Origin: an uncultured Flavobacteriia bacterium
GTDB lineage: Bacteria; Bacteroidota; Bacteroidia; Flavobacteriales_D; Crocinitomicaceae
Direction: 5' to 3'
Assembly: GCA_937975705.1 (NCBI GenBank)
Contig: CALJTX010000038.1
Location: 1 to 64,000, forward strand
Length of the DNA: 64,000 nucleotides
Each line of letters begins with the position of its first letter. Position 1 is the stretch's first letter. Made by a program: the position numbers and the translations under genes. The notes beneath the pieces are model-generated. The model was not told where the DNA came from. It was given only the letters and a program-made list of their open reading frames with translations, and did no database searches. Positions 16,681 through 24,695 of the stretch are shown here, piece after piece.

Positions 16681-18637
16681 TGTGCTTTTTGCCATCATAA
16701 GCGCGATTCATAAAGAACACATGCGGGAAAGAAAGCGCCGACAAAAAGATAAATAGCAGTCCCCAATTGTGCGCAGCCGACCAATAATAAAATGCTGCAA
16801 ATAAGCCAATGCTCGCCAACGTAAACGGCAAGGACTGCCTCCAAAGTTGCTTTGGATGCATGTGTGTGATTTGCGTGAGGTAACGCCAACCATTTAAACT
16901 GTGCTGAAAAATGAAATAGATGCCGAAGGCCTCAATCAATGGCAAGGCACGTAGTATGGTCAAGAGAACAATAGCCTCTATAATGCGCCACGAACGAAAA
17001 AGCAAGATAGGTAGCAAACCAAATGTGATCCAAAAAAGTGGAGTTATCAGCGTGCTGATCAATAGCGCCGACCAGTTTAATTGTAACTCAATTCCCATTT
17101 GTTGTAGCAAAGTGCTGAGCTCCAAATGATGCGTAGCCAACAAGAAAAGTAAGCAATAAGCGCCCCAGAAAAATGGACGCACAGAGGAGTGCTTTAGCCT
17201 CCAAATCTCTAAATCGGCCTGACCAAAATGCCAAGCTGAATAACTTAAAAACAAAACGAGAGCTAGTGATGGGGCAAGTAACCAAATGCACAATACACCA
17301 AGACCCAAAGCAATATACAGTATAAAATAAGGCAGCAACTGAAATATCTTTTTACCTGGGTACTGATGTAAATGATCTAGTGCACCATGTGGCAAACCCA
17401 CCAAGAGCAAGCCGGCTATTAAAAAGGGCCAGCACCATTCTAACAAACCGAACATTTGCAAACCAGAAGCAAAAACACCGCAAAGTAAAGCCGGAGAAAC
17501 TTTACGCAATCCAGTTTTAGCATGCAACAGCAAATCTCTGAAGGCTGCGCCCAAAAAGAGCAACAATGGAAGGGTCAGCATCAAGCGCGCTTCTTGCGCA
17601 GGTGCACTTGTTTCATCAAGAAAGTTCAAAACGCTTTCTGCCTTATTTCGGGCAAACAAATTTTCGAAAATTTCCCTCCCGCGCTCAGGCTTTCGCGCCA
17701 ATATTTGTAAGAGCAGCCGGTCGTAATACGCAAAGCGTTTTTTTGTTTGCCTTCGGGCCACAACATTGTCTTTATTTTGCAATGATTGGGCAATTGCGTT
17801 GGCATCGTGAAGGTTGCGCACAAAAGAATAACCGGTACTGGGTTTGAGCAAGCCTGCTGCGGCACCCATGCGGTGTACATGACTGGTGCTTTCTGGACCA
17901 ATTGGAGCAGAACTGCACATCGCAATAATGCCTTGTTCTTGTGTACTGATTTCAAATGTAGTAGCAAAAGGTGCTAAATATGCTTGCACAAAACCAAAGG
18001 CTTCGTCTTTGGTGATGGGTTCCTTTCCAAAACGCGTGGGTTCTAGAAGTGCGTGGTGCGTGTCAAAAGGCAAAACATACATGAATTGTGTATGCTCATT
18101 TTGAGCAATACTGAAATCCATCATGGTAAAGGAACGTGGATCAAAAAGTGGTTTTTCGGTGCGCACTACCCAACCGTAAAAACTCTGGCTGAGAAAGGTA
18201 TCGGAAGGGTGTTGTACACTCCACTCAGGTGGCCTTGAATCAAAAACATGTGTGGCCAATTCACTCAAATCTCCATCGGCAGCACGGTGTTCCCAAGTAA
18301 ATTCATACTGTGCCAAAATTGCTTTGGCATGGGCATAAAGTGCTGCAGCACTCAAATAGTAGTAACGCTTGTTGCGCAATTGCTGCGGTGCTTGGTCATT
18401 GCAAATGACTTGGTCCCAGCTGTATTCCACTAAAGATTCTAAACCATTCTCTTTGAGCTCTTCAGGGCTTAGCCAAAAACAAAAAGTGCGGTCATTGGTG
18501 GTTTTTGGCGCAGGATCGCAAACCAAAATGCGGCTATTTACGAGCAGACCTCTGCGGTGCAAAACATGCAGCAGCAAAGAATTGGCGCAACCCATGCCCA
18601 CAAAGGCATGCGTAAATAAAGGGCTCGAAAAGGGCAA
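16673..18637 (-). CDS. Fused lycopene cyclase and Brp/Blh-type beta-carotene 15,15'-dioxygenase
   Basis: A 654-aa bifunctional carotenoid enzyme candidate. Residues 1-~350 are a CrtY-type lycopene beta-cyclase: a dinucleotide-binding start (HAFVGMGCANSLLL, 10-23), CDPAPKTTNDRTFCFW, and the conserved MGAAAGLLKPSTGYSF (257-272). Residues ~385-654 are a multi-pass Brp/Blh domain, which cleaves beta-carotene to two retinals. His417 and His422 lie in GLPHGALDHL, His470 in SAWHFGQAD, His579 in FIFQHSLNGW, and His639 in SFPHVFF. In the characterised marine Blh enzyme, four His bind iron. Here the HSxxH pair shows only the first His, so the ligand set should be checked. The start is TTG 18637: an in-frame stop lies 9 bases upstream, and the next Met would cut the FAD motif. 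Retinal implies a rhodopsin elsewhere in the genome. Confidence 0.85.
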   Translation of the reverse strand: MPFSSPLFTHAFVGMGCANSLLLHVLHRRGLLVNSRILVCDPAPKTTNDRTFCFWLSPEELKENGLESLVEYSWDQVICNDQAPQQLRNKRYYYLSAAALYAHAKAILAQYEFTWEHRAADGDLSELATHVFDSRPPEWSVQHPSDTFLSQSFYGWVVRTEKPLFDPRSFTMMDFSIAQNEHTQFMYVLPFDTHHALLEPTRFGKEPITKDEAFGFVQAYLAPFATTFEISTQEQGIIAMCSSAPIGPESTSHVHRMGAAAGLLKPSTGYSFVRNLHDANAIAQSLQNKDNVVARRQTKKRFAYYDRLLLQILARKPERGREIFENLFARNKAESVLNFLDETSAPAQEARLMLTLPLLLFLGAAFRDLLLHAKTGLRKVSPALLCGVFASGLQMFGLLEWCWPFLIAGLLLVGLPHGALDHLHQYPGKKIFQLLPYFILYIALGLGVLCIWLLAPSLALVLFLSYSAWHFGQADLEIWRLKHSSVRPFFWGAYCLLFLLATHHLELSTLLQQMGIELQLNWSALLISTLITPLFWITFGLLPILLFRSWRIIEAIVLLTILRALPLIEAFGIYFIFQHSLNGWRYLTQITHMHPKQLWRQSLPFTLASIGLFAAFYYWSAAHNWGLLFIFLSALSFPHVFFMNRAYDGKKHIS

Positions 18638-18728
18638 ATAGTAGGTTTAGGTTACCTATATAACCATTTGAATATCAAAATGTTTGATTTGTATTAATTT
18701 ATACAGCTGAGCATTTTGCCTTGCCATC

Positions 18729-19643
18729 TTAATTACAGGTAACATATCTAGCAAACTTTAAACGCTTTTTATTGTTGATGCGCTCGGTTCCAATTAAAAT
18801 GAGCTTGATGTAAAAAACGCCCGAAGGAATGATCGCTAACGTAGCTAGCGTAGCATCACCCCAGTAATATTCACTTGCGGTATAAATACCGACCGTATTT
18901 ATTAAACCAACAATATAAGCAGTTGCACATAAAATACGACCACTGAATGCATACCCAGTTTTAGTAGATAAATGCAGATTCTTCCCGACTACTATGCCTA
19001 TTACTGCCGCTATATCTGTCGTATCTATTTTGTAAACATTATTCTTGATCCCATTCCCATAATAAAGCTGTCCATCGGATAGAAAATAGAACTTTTCAGG
19101 AACAATAACACAACCATTCTTCATTTGAATATGTGGTTGCATTACCGAATAATTGGAAGTTAGTGGCGGTTTTCTCTGTTGATGATCAGGAATCTGAGCA
19201 ACTTCTGTTTTCGCTTCTTGCAAAACTTCCTTTTGGGGTGCTTCCTTTTGGGGTGCTTCCTTTGAAAAGCGCAGTTCACTTGCGTTCAAATAATAATAGA
19301 AAAACCGGTCTAGTTTTTCATTTTTGGAGTTCCTGCTCGCCATTTCACCACCAGGGCCATAAAATCGGTTGGCAAAATAATAGCTAGACCCTAAATAGAA
19401 ATCAGGGGTTTGTAAGTCGTTTTTAGCCACTTTGACAACACTCTGGCTCACTGCCTCTCTAAAAAATAGCGTATCATCAGAAACAAAATAAAATTTCATC
19501 ACCTGAATGAGCGAGTCTGTTGCTTTGGTCTTGAGGTATTCCCATTCCGATTCTGGCGGATAATGAACGGGGTCGAGCTGCTGAGCGCTCACATTGAAAA
19601 CGGCAAAGAGTACCGCAAATAATGAAGTCAAACGTAGTTTCAT
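18729..19643 (-). CDS. Secreted/membrane protein of unknown function
   Basis: A 304-aa protein I do not recognise. ATG 19643 gives a clean signal peptide (MKLRLTSLFAVLFAVFNVSA); an ATG 18 bases upstream is possible. The middle carries a short KEAPQ KEAPQ KEVLQ repeat (near residue 135) in a charged linker. The C-terminal ~100 residues contain hydrophobic stretches (AAVIGIVVGKNL, ATAYIVGLINTVGIY, LATLAIIPSGVFYIKLILI) that could be two or three membrane segments, and the tail is basic. There is no enzyme motif. It stands alone between the carotenoid gene and the accessory island, both on the same strand. Confidence 0.7.
   Translation of the reverse strand: MKLRLTSLFAVLFAVFNVSAQQLDPVHYPPESEWEYLKTKATDSLIQVMKFYFVSDDTLFFREAVSQSVVKVAKNDLQTPDFYLGSSYYFANRFYGPGGEMASRNSKNEKLDRFFYYYLNASELRFSKEAPQKEAPQKEVLQEAKTEVAQIPDHQQRKPPLTSNYSVMQPHIQMKNGCVIVPEKFYFLSDGQLYYGNGIKNNVYKIDTTDIAAVIGIVVGKNLHLSTKTGYAFSGRILCATAYIVGLINTVGIYTASEYYWGDATLATLAIIPSGVFYIKLILIGTERINNKKRLKFARYVTCN
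19226..19260 (-). repeat. 15-bp tandem repeat encoding KEAPQ
   Basis: The 15-base unit cttccttttggggtg (+ strand) occurs at 19226-19240 and 19241-19255, with the start of a third copy to 19260. It encodes a repeated Lys-Glu-Ala-Pro-Gln. Copy-number changes would stay in frame. Confidence 0.85.
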
Positions 19644-19687
19644 GCTGGTCATTTTGACCAAATTTATTGCGAACCACGCAGCAAACC

Positions 19688-19721
19688 CAACTCAATTCCA
19701 CAAGCTTATGAAAATGAGTTG
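19688..19721 (-). terminator. Long hairpin after the T5orf172 gene
   Basis: CAACTCA and TGAGTTG flank a 20-base centre containing AAGCTT. As - strand RNA, almost the whole 34 bases pair if G-U pairs are allowed; as + strand RNA these become A-C mismatches. It lies 17 bases beyond the stop of the - strand gene at 19738. The T run after it is short, so it may be a terminator or an mRNA 3' stabiliser. Confidence 0.45.
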
Positions 19722-19737
19722 TGTTTTTCGCAAGTAT

Positions 19738-20817
19738 CTAGCGAAGTGGATATGACCTGTGTGGGTGGATGAGCAAAGAAACAGCGTTAGATTCTGGTTT
19801 CTGGAAACGCATGACAAGGTCAAGATGCGCCTGTTTAAAAGCCGCTAGATTAGGTTCAAAGCGATCTTCTTTAATCGTGCGCGTCCAACTGCAAAGATCG
19901 GTAATCCCATCGCAATCTGCGACGCGTAATTTGAGTGCAGTTTCTAATTCAATCAAGTCCCATTCTATCTGGGCTTTTTGTGCTGAAGCAAGAATAAGTT
20001 GTTCGTGCCATTCTTCATGTTGCGGTTGCCGTTTCAAGGCCTTTTTTTTCATGTCTTTTGCATCCAGCTTTGGTTTAGGTAAAGACTTAATACGCTCGGC
20101 TAATTCAGGGTCGAGCTCTTGCAGTTTGGAAATTTGTTTGATGCCCCACTGACTCGCAAGACCACCTTGCTTGAGCTCATTGTATGCTGACAATAAGTTC
20201 GGATGCGTGTTGTCGGCAGCCAAAAAAGCTGATTTATCAAAGCTAGCGGCTATTGTTTTAATTTGTGTCGAAATCACGCCCTCAATACCACGGTAATTTC
20301 CCATTGCTAATCTCAATTGTAAATCAAAAAATTTGGCCTGTGCATCGACTTGAATCAGCTGCTCTTTATTTCGCTTAAGGGCTCGCCAGATTTCTATGTC
20401 TTTTCGATCAGGTACTTTGAGCAAACCATTTGACGGAATCTGTTCAAATTCATCGAGCTTAACATAAGCTTGTTTTAATTTTTCTTGACGTTTGACATAT
20501 TGCTTAGCAACTGTAATCACCTCTTTTAATTCCGCTTCATGTAACAAAAACCATTCGCCGGCAATCCATCTTGTTCCATACAAATAATGAAGTCTTGTTT
20601 CTAATTCTTCGACGAAGGGAACAGCAATCGTTTGGAAATCCATGATTTCGCGCGGATTCCCAGTTTGATGTTCCGCAATTCGACTCGCCGTTTTTTTATC
20701 ATTTCGGACCAAGCCTATCTTAACATAAGGGCTAATATTGCCCGATAAAAAGTCGCGCTCTCTTAAAAAATACAAGCTTCCAGGTGTTCTTACCATATTG
20801 TTTATTTTAAAATTCAT
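19738..20817 (-). CDS. T5orf172 / GIY-YIG-like nuclease domain protein
   Basis: A 359-aa cytoplasmic protein. The N-terminal ~100 residues match the T5orf172 (MUG113) branch of the GIY-YIG nuclease fold. SLYFLRE stands for the first strand and YVKIGLV for the second. RIAEHQTGNPREI carries the catalytic-type Arg, and ELETRLHYLYGTRWIAGEWF the Glu and the GEWF ending typical of the family. The rest is helical and charged (KKKALKRQPQHEEWHEQL), with no known domain. The start is uncertain: ATG 20817, ATG 20796 or GTG 20838. It lies 31 bases downstream of the WYL regulator on the same strand, so the two are probably cotranscribed at the edge of the accessory island. DNA cleavage is inferred from the fold. 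Confidence 0.78.
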   Translation of the reverse strand: MNFKINNMVRTPGSLYFLRERDFLSGNISPYVKIGLVRNDKKTASRIAEHQTGNPREIMDFQTIAVPFVEELETRLHYLYGTRWIAGEWFLLHEAELKEVITVAKQYVKRQEKLKQAYVKLDEFEQIPSNGLLKVPDRKDIEIWRALKRNKEQLIQVDAQAKFFDLQLRLAMGNYRGIEGVISTQIKTIAASFDKSAFLAADNTHPNLLSAYNELKQGGLASQWGIKQISKLQELDPELAERIKSLPKPKLDAKDMKKKALKRQPQHEEWHEQLILASAQKAQIEWDLIELETALKLRVADCDGITDLCSWTRTIKEDRFEPNLAAFKQAHLDLVMRFQKPESNAVSLLIHPHRSYPLR

Positions 20818-20848
20818 TGCAAAGTTCGAACTAAACACCGTAATTTTT

Positions 20849-21862
20849 TTATGGAGTTAAAATTTTATATTGGTCTCTGAACCTTGCTAACTGAAATTCT
20901 AACTCTACTGTTCTGCGTACCCTAATCTCAATAATGACTTCATTCACACTTTGATGAATGATGCGCTGAGAAGCATGTAACTTCCTATTTAGAACGTGAG
21001 ATTTAGCCCAGGCCGTGAAGCGAATGCGGATGGCATGAGGAGGATTGCGGTCTGTGATAATACCTAAAGAGTCTTTGTATCTGTTGTGTAAATCTGTTCG
21101 TTCCACCAAATCTTGGTAATTGAAATGGACAATAAAATCACCCTCGTCAATGTTTTCATCTGGCACGGTATCCACATATCCTTCTGCGATCTGATCTAAG
21201 GGGTAAGTGCCGAAATCAGCATTAAAAACTTGATTGGCATCCATTTCGCAAGCGATTAAATAATACCTACCTTCAAAATAACGTATTTGCAGCGGAGCGA
21301 CATATTTCCAAACTGGATTGGCTTCGTCGTTAACACGCTTGTACGTAAACTTGATGGCTTCTTGGCGCTCAATGTGACCGATAATTTGATCGGATAGTTC
21401 TAATAAGCTTTCGTGATCTTCGATGATAGGATGCATCATGACGAAGTGAGCCTTGCTCTTATAATAAGTCTCGTCTACTTGATACTCCTCGCGCAGCAAA
21501 TCTTTGAGCAGCTGAACAGAATCTAAGTTTTCATAGATGCCCATTAAAGAAAGCAGAAAACCCATTTCATGCTTTTGAGACTCACTTAAAAAAGGAATAA
21601 AGTCTGCGTTTTGCAAACGATAGACATGCTCCCCATTTTCTAAGGTATGGACTATTTCACAGTCGTTGTCTCGACGCATTGCGTGAAGTGTTTTTTCGAA
21701 GGTACTCTTGCCATAGCCCGCTAAAGCAGCTTTACTCGATGTATGATGAATTAGTTGCCCATTGACATAAGACATCAGTTGCGCTAATGTGCGTTTTTCA
21801 AATTTTTTAAGGCAATCTAAAATCAAGTATTGCCTAAGGGCTTCTGGTCTTTTATCTAACAT
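20849..21862 (-). CDS. WYL domain transcriptional regulator
   Basis: A 337-aa DNA-binding regulator. The N-terminal ~80 residues are helical (RPEALRQYLILDCLKKFEKRTLAQLM) and fit a winged helix. The centre (~165-235) is a WYL domain in which the signature reads GRYYLIACEMDAN, preceded by IKFTYKRVND and the YVAPLQIRY strand. The C-terminal ~80 residues fit the WCX extension. WYL proteins of this layout (the BrxR/CapW type) repress phage-defence operons until a nucleotide or nucleic-acid signal appears. ATG 21862 is preferred; a longer frame to 22003 would run over the divergent gene. Being divergent from the AAA operon suggests it controls that operon and itself. Confidence 0.88.
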   Translation of the reverse strand: MLDKRPEALRQYLILDCLKKFEKRTLAQLMSYVNGQLIHHTSSKAALAGYGKSTFEKTLHAMRRDNDCEIVHTLENGEHVYRLQNADFIPFLSESQKHEMGFLLSLMGIYENLDSVQLLKDLLREEYQVDETYYKSKAHFVMMHPIIEDHESLLELSDQIIGHIERQEAIKFTYKRVNDEANPVWKYVAPLQIRYFEGRYYLIACEMDANQVFNADFGTYPLDQIAEGYVDTVPDENIDEGDFIVHFNYQDLVERTDLHNRYKDSLGIITDRNPPHAIRIRFTAWAKSHVLNRKLHASQRIIHQSVNEVIIEIRVRRTVELEFQLARFRDQYKILTP

Positions 21863-21866
21863 AAAA

Positions 21867-21877
21867 CAAATATATTT
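21867..21877. promoter_or_regulatory. Divergent promoter/operator candidate between WYL regulator and AAA operon
   Basis: AAATATATTT at 21868-21877 is a perfect 10-base palindrome. Read on the - strand, 21867-21874 is TATATTTG, an exact TAnnTTTG box 4 bases before the WYL start codon. Read on the + strand, 21871-21878 is TATATTTA, one mismatch from the box, facing the AAA gene. A WYL repressor could bind here and close both promoters. The site is AT-rich, so chance is possible. Confidence 0.35.
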
Positions 21878-21933
21878 AAAATACTCCGTAAGTTTTTTAT
21901 GGTGTTGTGTTGGAAATTTGCAGAAAAAAGAAA

Positions 21934-23538
21934 ATGAGAAACTGGATTCGCGAATTAAACCAACAAAAACGCACCGAAAACGACAACTCCTTTTTGTGTG
22001 CACAGAACAAGACTATTATTGAAATGCAGCAATTTATGGGTTTAGATATCCAAAAAACCTTGCTTATTGCTTCTATATGTGTATTACAACAACGCAAGGG
22101 AGCGTTAATTGCAGATATCTATGCGTTATTTGAAGCACAATATGATCCTCGTTTTATTGATCTTCTACTCGACGAATTAAAAGCAGATAATTGGATCAAA
22201 AGTAATACAGATCACCAGGAAGAATACTTGCTGCTACAACAACCCGTTCAGCTCGCTCTTAAAAAATCGAGTCGCCAACTGTTACCCAAAAACGACACCA
22301 ATCCAAAACTCCACAAAATACGCTATCTCTGCATGATCGCACGTGAATTCAAAAAAGGCAATAAAACGCTACTAGATTGGGAAAATGGAGCAGCTCGCAT
22401 TTTAGAAGACGGGCGGCTAAATATTACTAAATACCTAAATAAGCAACAACTCTCCACCCTTGAAAAAGAAGTAGGCTTGTTTGTTGTTTGCCATTACATC
22501 AATGAGCAAAATCCTATAGACAGTAGTGACCTTGCTGACTTATTCAGTACGGATCCTATCAGCAGGTTTTATTTCACGAATCGCTTTGAAAACAACCGCA
22601 AGCAAACGCAACTCGCCGGTGTATTGACCATCGATTTTACCTTTCGACATGGTCACGGCTACTATCCTGCGAGGCCATTTTTAGAGACTTGTTTGCCAGG
22701 TTTATTGACTTCTGAAGAATTGATGCATAATGAAGCACTATTGCCAATGCGTGTTAAGGATTTCAAGCCCAAACAATTATTTTACAATCAAGACAATCTC
22801 CAGCAAATTCAATTACTCCAACAGATCTTGAATCCTGTCAATCAAAGCAACTATCAAAAATTACTTGCCGAAACAGAGAACTTTAGTGGCATAACGGTAT
22901 TGTTATCCGGCGGCCCGGGCGTTGGAAAAACCGAACTTGCACGTCAGCTTGCACTGCAAACCAAACGAGACCTCTATTTATTTCAGCCAAGCCAACAAAG
23001 AAGCAAATGGTTTGGCGACACCGAAAAAAATATCCAAAGAGTTTTCCAGGATTATCGAAAGGCTTGTGATCAGTCAGCAATCACTCCTATTTTGTTTTTC
23101 AACGAGGCAGATAGTGTTATTCACAAGCGTTCAGATGCAGGAACGGTAAGCTCTCAAACCGAAAACGCAGTACTGACCATTCTTCTTCAAGAACTCGAAC
23201 AATTCGACGGCATTTTGATTTGTACCACCAACAGACCCGATGCCTTTGACGAAGCCTTTGACCGCCGCTTTCTACTTAAAATAAACATAGATGATCCCGA
23301 ACAACAAACGCGATCCGCCTTGCTTGGTCATTATTTTGAGCAACTTTCTTCAGCAGAAATCCAAGAATTGAGCGCTTACCCTTTTACGGCGGCTGAACTC
23401 GATAATTTTAAAAAACAGCAGCTCATCGCTAGACTTGCTCAACAAGAAAGTGAAAAAATAGCCCAAGACCTTGAAAGTTTTTTAGCGCAGCTCCATAAAA
23501 ACAAACGTCAAAACAAAATTGGATATTATGAAAACTAA
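21934..23538 (+). CDS. AAA family ATPase with N-terminal winged-helix-like region
   Basis: A 534-aa ATPase. The C-terminal AAA module (~310-455) has Walker A GGPGVGKT (326-333), Walker B ILFFNEAD (386-393, with Asn where the first Asp is usual), sensor-1 Asn in CTTNRP (429-434) and an arginine-finger-like FDRRF (442-446). The N-terminal ~300 residues are of unknown fold; residues ~30-115 look like a winged helix (MQQFMGLDIQ..., LLDELKADNWIKS). Start choices are ATG 21934, preceded by an A-rich stretch, or ATG 22024. It is the first gene of a + strand run, overlaps the next gene by 11 bases, and diverges from the WYL regulator. I infer a remodelling motor for the nearby nuclease; no closer family name is supportable. 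Confidence 0.85.
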   Translation: MRNWIRELNQQKRTENDNSFLCAQNKTIIEMQQFMGLDIQKTLLIASICVLQQRKGALIADIYALFEAQYDPRFIDLLLDELKADNWIKSNTDHQEEYLLLQQPVQLALKKSSRQLLPKNDTNPKLHKIRYLCMIAREFKKGNKTLLDWENGAARILEDGRLNITKYLNKQQLSTLEKEVGLFVVCHYINEQNPIDSSDLADLFSTDPISRFYFTNRFENNRKQTQLAGVLTIDFTFRHGHGYYPARPFLETCLPGLLTSEELMHNEALLPMRVKDFKPKQLFYNQDNLQQIQLLQQILNPVNQSNYQKLLAETENFSGITVLLSGGPGVGKTELARQLALQTKRDLYLFQPSQQRSKWFGDTEKNIQRVFQDYRKACDQSAITPILFFNEADSVIHKRSDAGTVSSQTENAVLTILLQELEQFDGILICTTNRPDAFDEAFDRRFLLKINIDDPEQQTRSALLGHYFEQLSSAEIQELSAYPFTAAELDNFKKQQLIARLAQQESEKIAQDLESFLAQLHKNKRQNKIGYYEN

Positions 23539-23959
23539 CACAACAGAAAACGCACTTACCTACCTCACTTGGGAAAAACAAATTGCCTCCCAACTCAACA
23601 CACTTGGGTACTTTAGATTGAAGGAGCTCCAAGCCAATCTCTTCTATGCCGTACAAACTTATCACAACCTTTTGAATCGCTACGAACAACTTATGGTAGA
23701 AGAGTTACAGCCGTGTCGGAATGAAAACTTTCTCATCAGCATCGAGGTGCGCACTGTGCAACACGGCTTTCATTTTAGGGCAACCTTTGCATACTTACAA
23801 ATCGAAAAACAGCTTTTGGGGCAACTCACTTACTATAGCAACGAATCCGAAAAACCAAAACAAATCCAAATAGAAGCCAACAACCACACCCACGACCCCA
23901 AACAACTCGTAGAAGCAATGCATAGTTGCTTGCTAGAGGAAATGAAGGGTTATTTGTAG
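23528..23959 (+). CDS. Small protein of unknown function in the AAA operon
   Basis: A 143-aa soluble protein that I do not recognise. There is no signal peptide, membrane segment or metal motif. The first ~65 residues are helical (LTWEKQIASQLNTLGYFRLKELQANLFYAVQTYHNLLNRYEQLMVEE in outline). The middle is beta-rich (FLISIEVRTVQHGFHFRATFAYLQI), and the acidic tail ends in a helix. ATG 23528 is inside the 3' end of the ATPase gene (11-base overlap), so translation is probably coupled and the two proteins may form a complex. A TTG 9 bases upstream is a less likely start. The nuclease gene follows after 28 bases. Confidence 0.75.
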   Translation: MKTNTTENALTYLTWEKQIASQLNTLGYFRLKELQANLFYAVQTYHNLLNRYEQLMVEELQPCRNENFLISIEVRTVQHGFHFRATFAYLQIEKQLLGQLTYYSNESEKPKQIQIEANNHTHDPKQLVEAMHSCLLEEMKGYL

Positions 23960-23987
23960 ATTTATCCTTAACAATTAAAATAACTCA

Positions 23988-24683
23988 ATGCCAAAATCCT
24001 TCTCCCGAACCGCTGTCGACCTTTTTTGCGAATGTCCGCGCTGTTTCTATTTACTTCACCAAAAAGGCCTTAAGCGCCCACCGGGCTATCCTTTTACTTT
24101 GAATGCTGCTGTCGATAAACTAGCAAAGGAAGAATTCGATACCTATCGAAAAGCCCAAACGAGCCATCCAATCATGCCAAATACGAATATGGCACCCTTG
24201 CAACATCCGGATATCGAAACTTGGCGCTCCAACCGTGTTGGCATCCGCTTCCACTACAACGGCTACGACTTTTATGGCGCTGTCGATGATGTTTGGGTGA
24301 ACCACGGACAACCCGAAACCTGGCATGTGGTAGACTACAAAGCAACGGCCAAAAAAGACCCTGTCACCGAGCTAGACCCAAACGCAGAACATCACCAATC
24401 CTACATGCGTCAAATCAGTTTCTACACCTGGCTCTTCGAACAAAATGGCCACCCAGTCTCCAATACCACTTATTTCTACTACACTACCGGCGACAACACC
24501 CTCGCCGCTTTCCACAATACCCTCCATTTCCGCACCCATCTGGTCACCTATGTTTGCCAAACAGATTGGGTCCAACCAACCATTGATGCACTCATCACCT
24601 GCTACGAACAAGAACACCTCCCCCCACCAAGCGAAACCTGCAAGTACTGCACTTATGTCAGCGCTTACGAAGGCTTGGTATAA
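23988..24683 (+). CDS. Cas4/RecB-like PD-(D/E)XK nuclease with Fe-S cysteines
   Basis: A 231-aa nuclease candidate. Three Cys near the N-terminus (14, 16, 19; DLFCECPRCFY) and two near the C-terminus (218, 221; SETCKYC) match the split cysteine set that holds an iron-sulphur cluster in Cas4, AddB and related enzymes. The PD-(D/E)XK core shows Asp100/101 (YGAVDDVW), Asp116-x-Lys118 (HVVDYKAT) and the RecB-family QxxxY motif (Gln142-Tyr146, RQISFYTW). All active-site positions look intact. There are no CRISPR repeats or other cas genes, so it is not a CRISPR adaptation gene here. As third gene after WYL-controlled AAA ATPase it likely supplies the DNA-cutting activity of the cluster. Confidence 0.85.
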   Translation: MPKSFSRTAVDLFCECPRCFYLLHQKGLKRPPGYPFTLNAAVDKLAKEEFDTYRKAQTSHPIMPNTNMAPLQHPDIETWRSNRVGIRFHYNGYDFYGAVDDVWVNHGQPETWHVVDYKATAKKDPVTELDPNAEHHQSYMRQISFYTWLFEQNGHPVSNTTYFYYTTGDNTLAAFHNTLHFRTHLVTYVCQTDWVQPTIDALITCYEQEHLPPPSETCKYCTYVSAYEGLV

Positions 24684-24695
24684 GGATTAAAAATT

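Noticed and set aside
18638..18728. GGTTA...TAACC inverted repeat upstream of the carotenoid gene
   Set aside because: Only five paired bases around a six-base loop, no T run and no promoter box next to it; not distinguishable from chance.
21863..22003. N-terminal extension of the WYL gene
   Set aside because: The added residues are Phe/Arg-rich and run into the divergent ATPase gene; the winged helix begins at the ATG at 21862.
23988..24683. Possible cas4 of a CRISPR-Cas locus
   Set aside because: No other cas gene or repeat array exists in the window; the Cas4-like fold is shared with many non-CRISPR nucleases.
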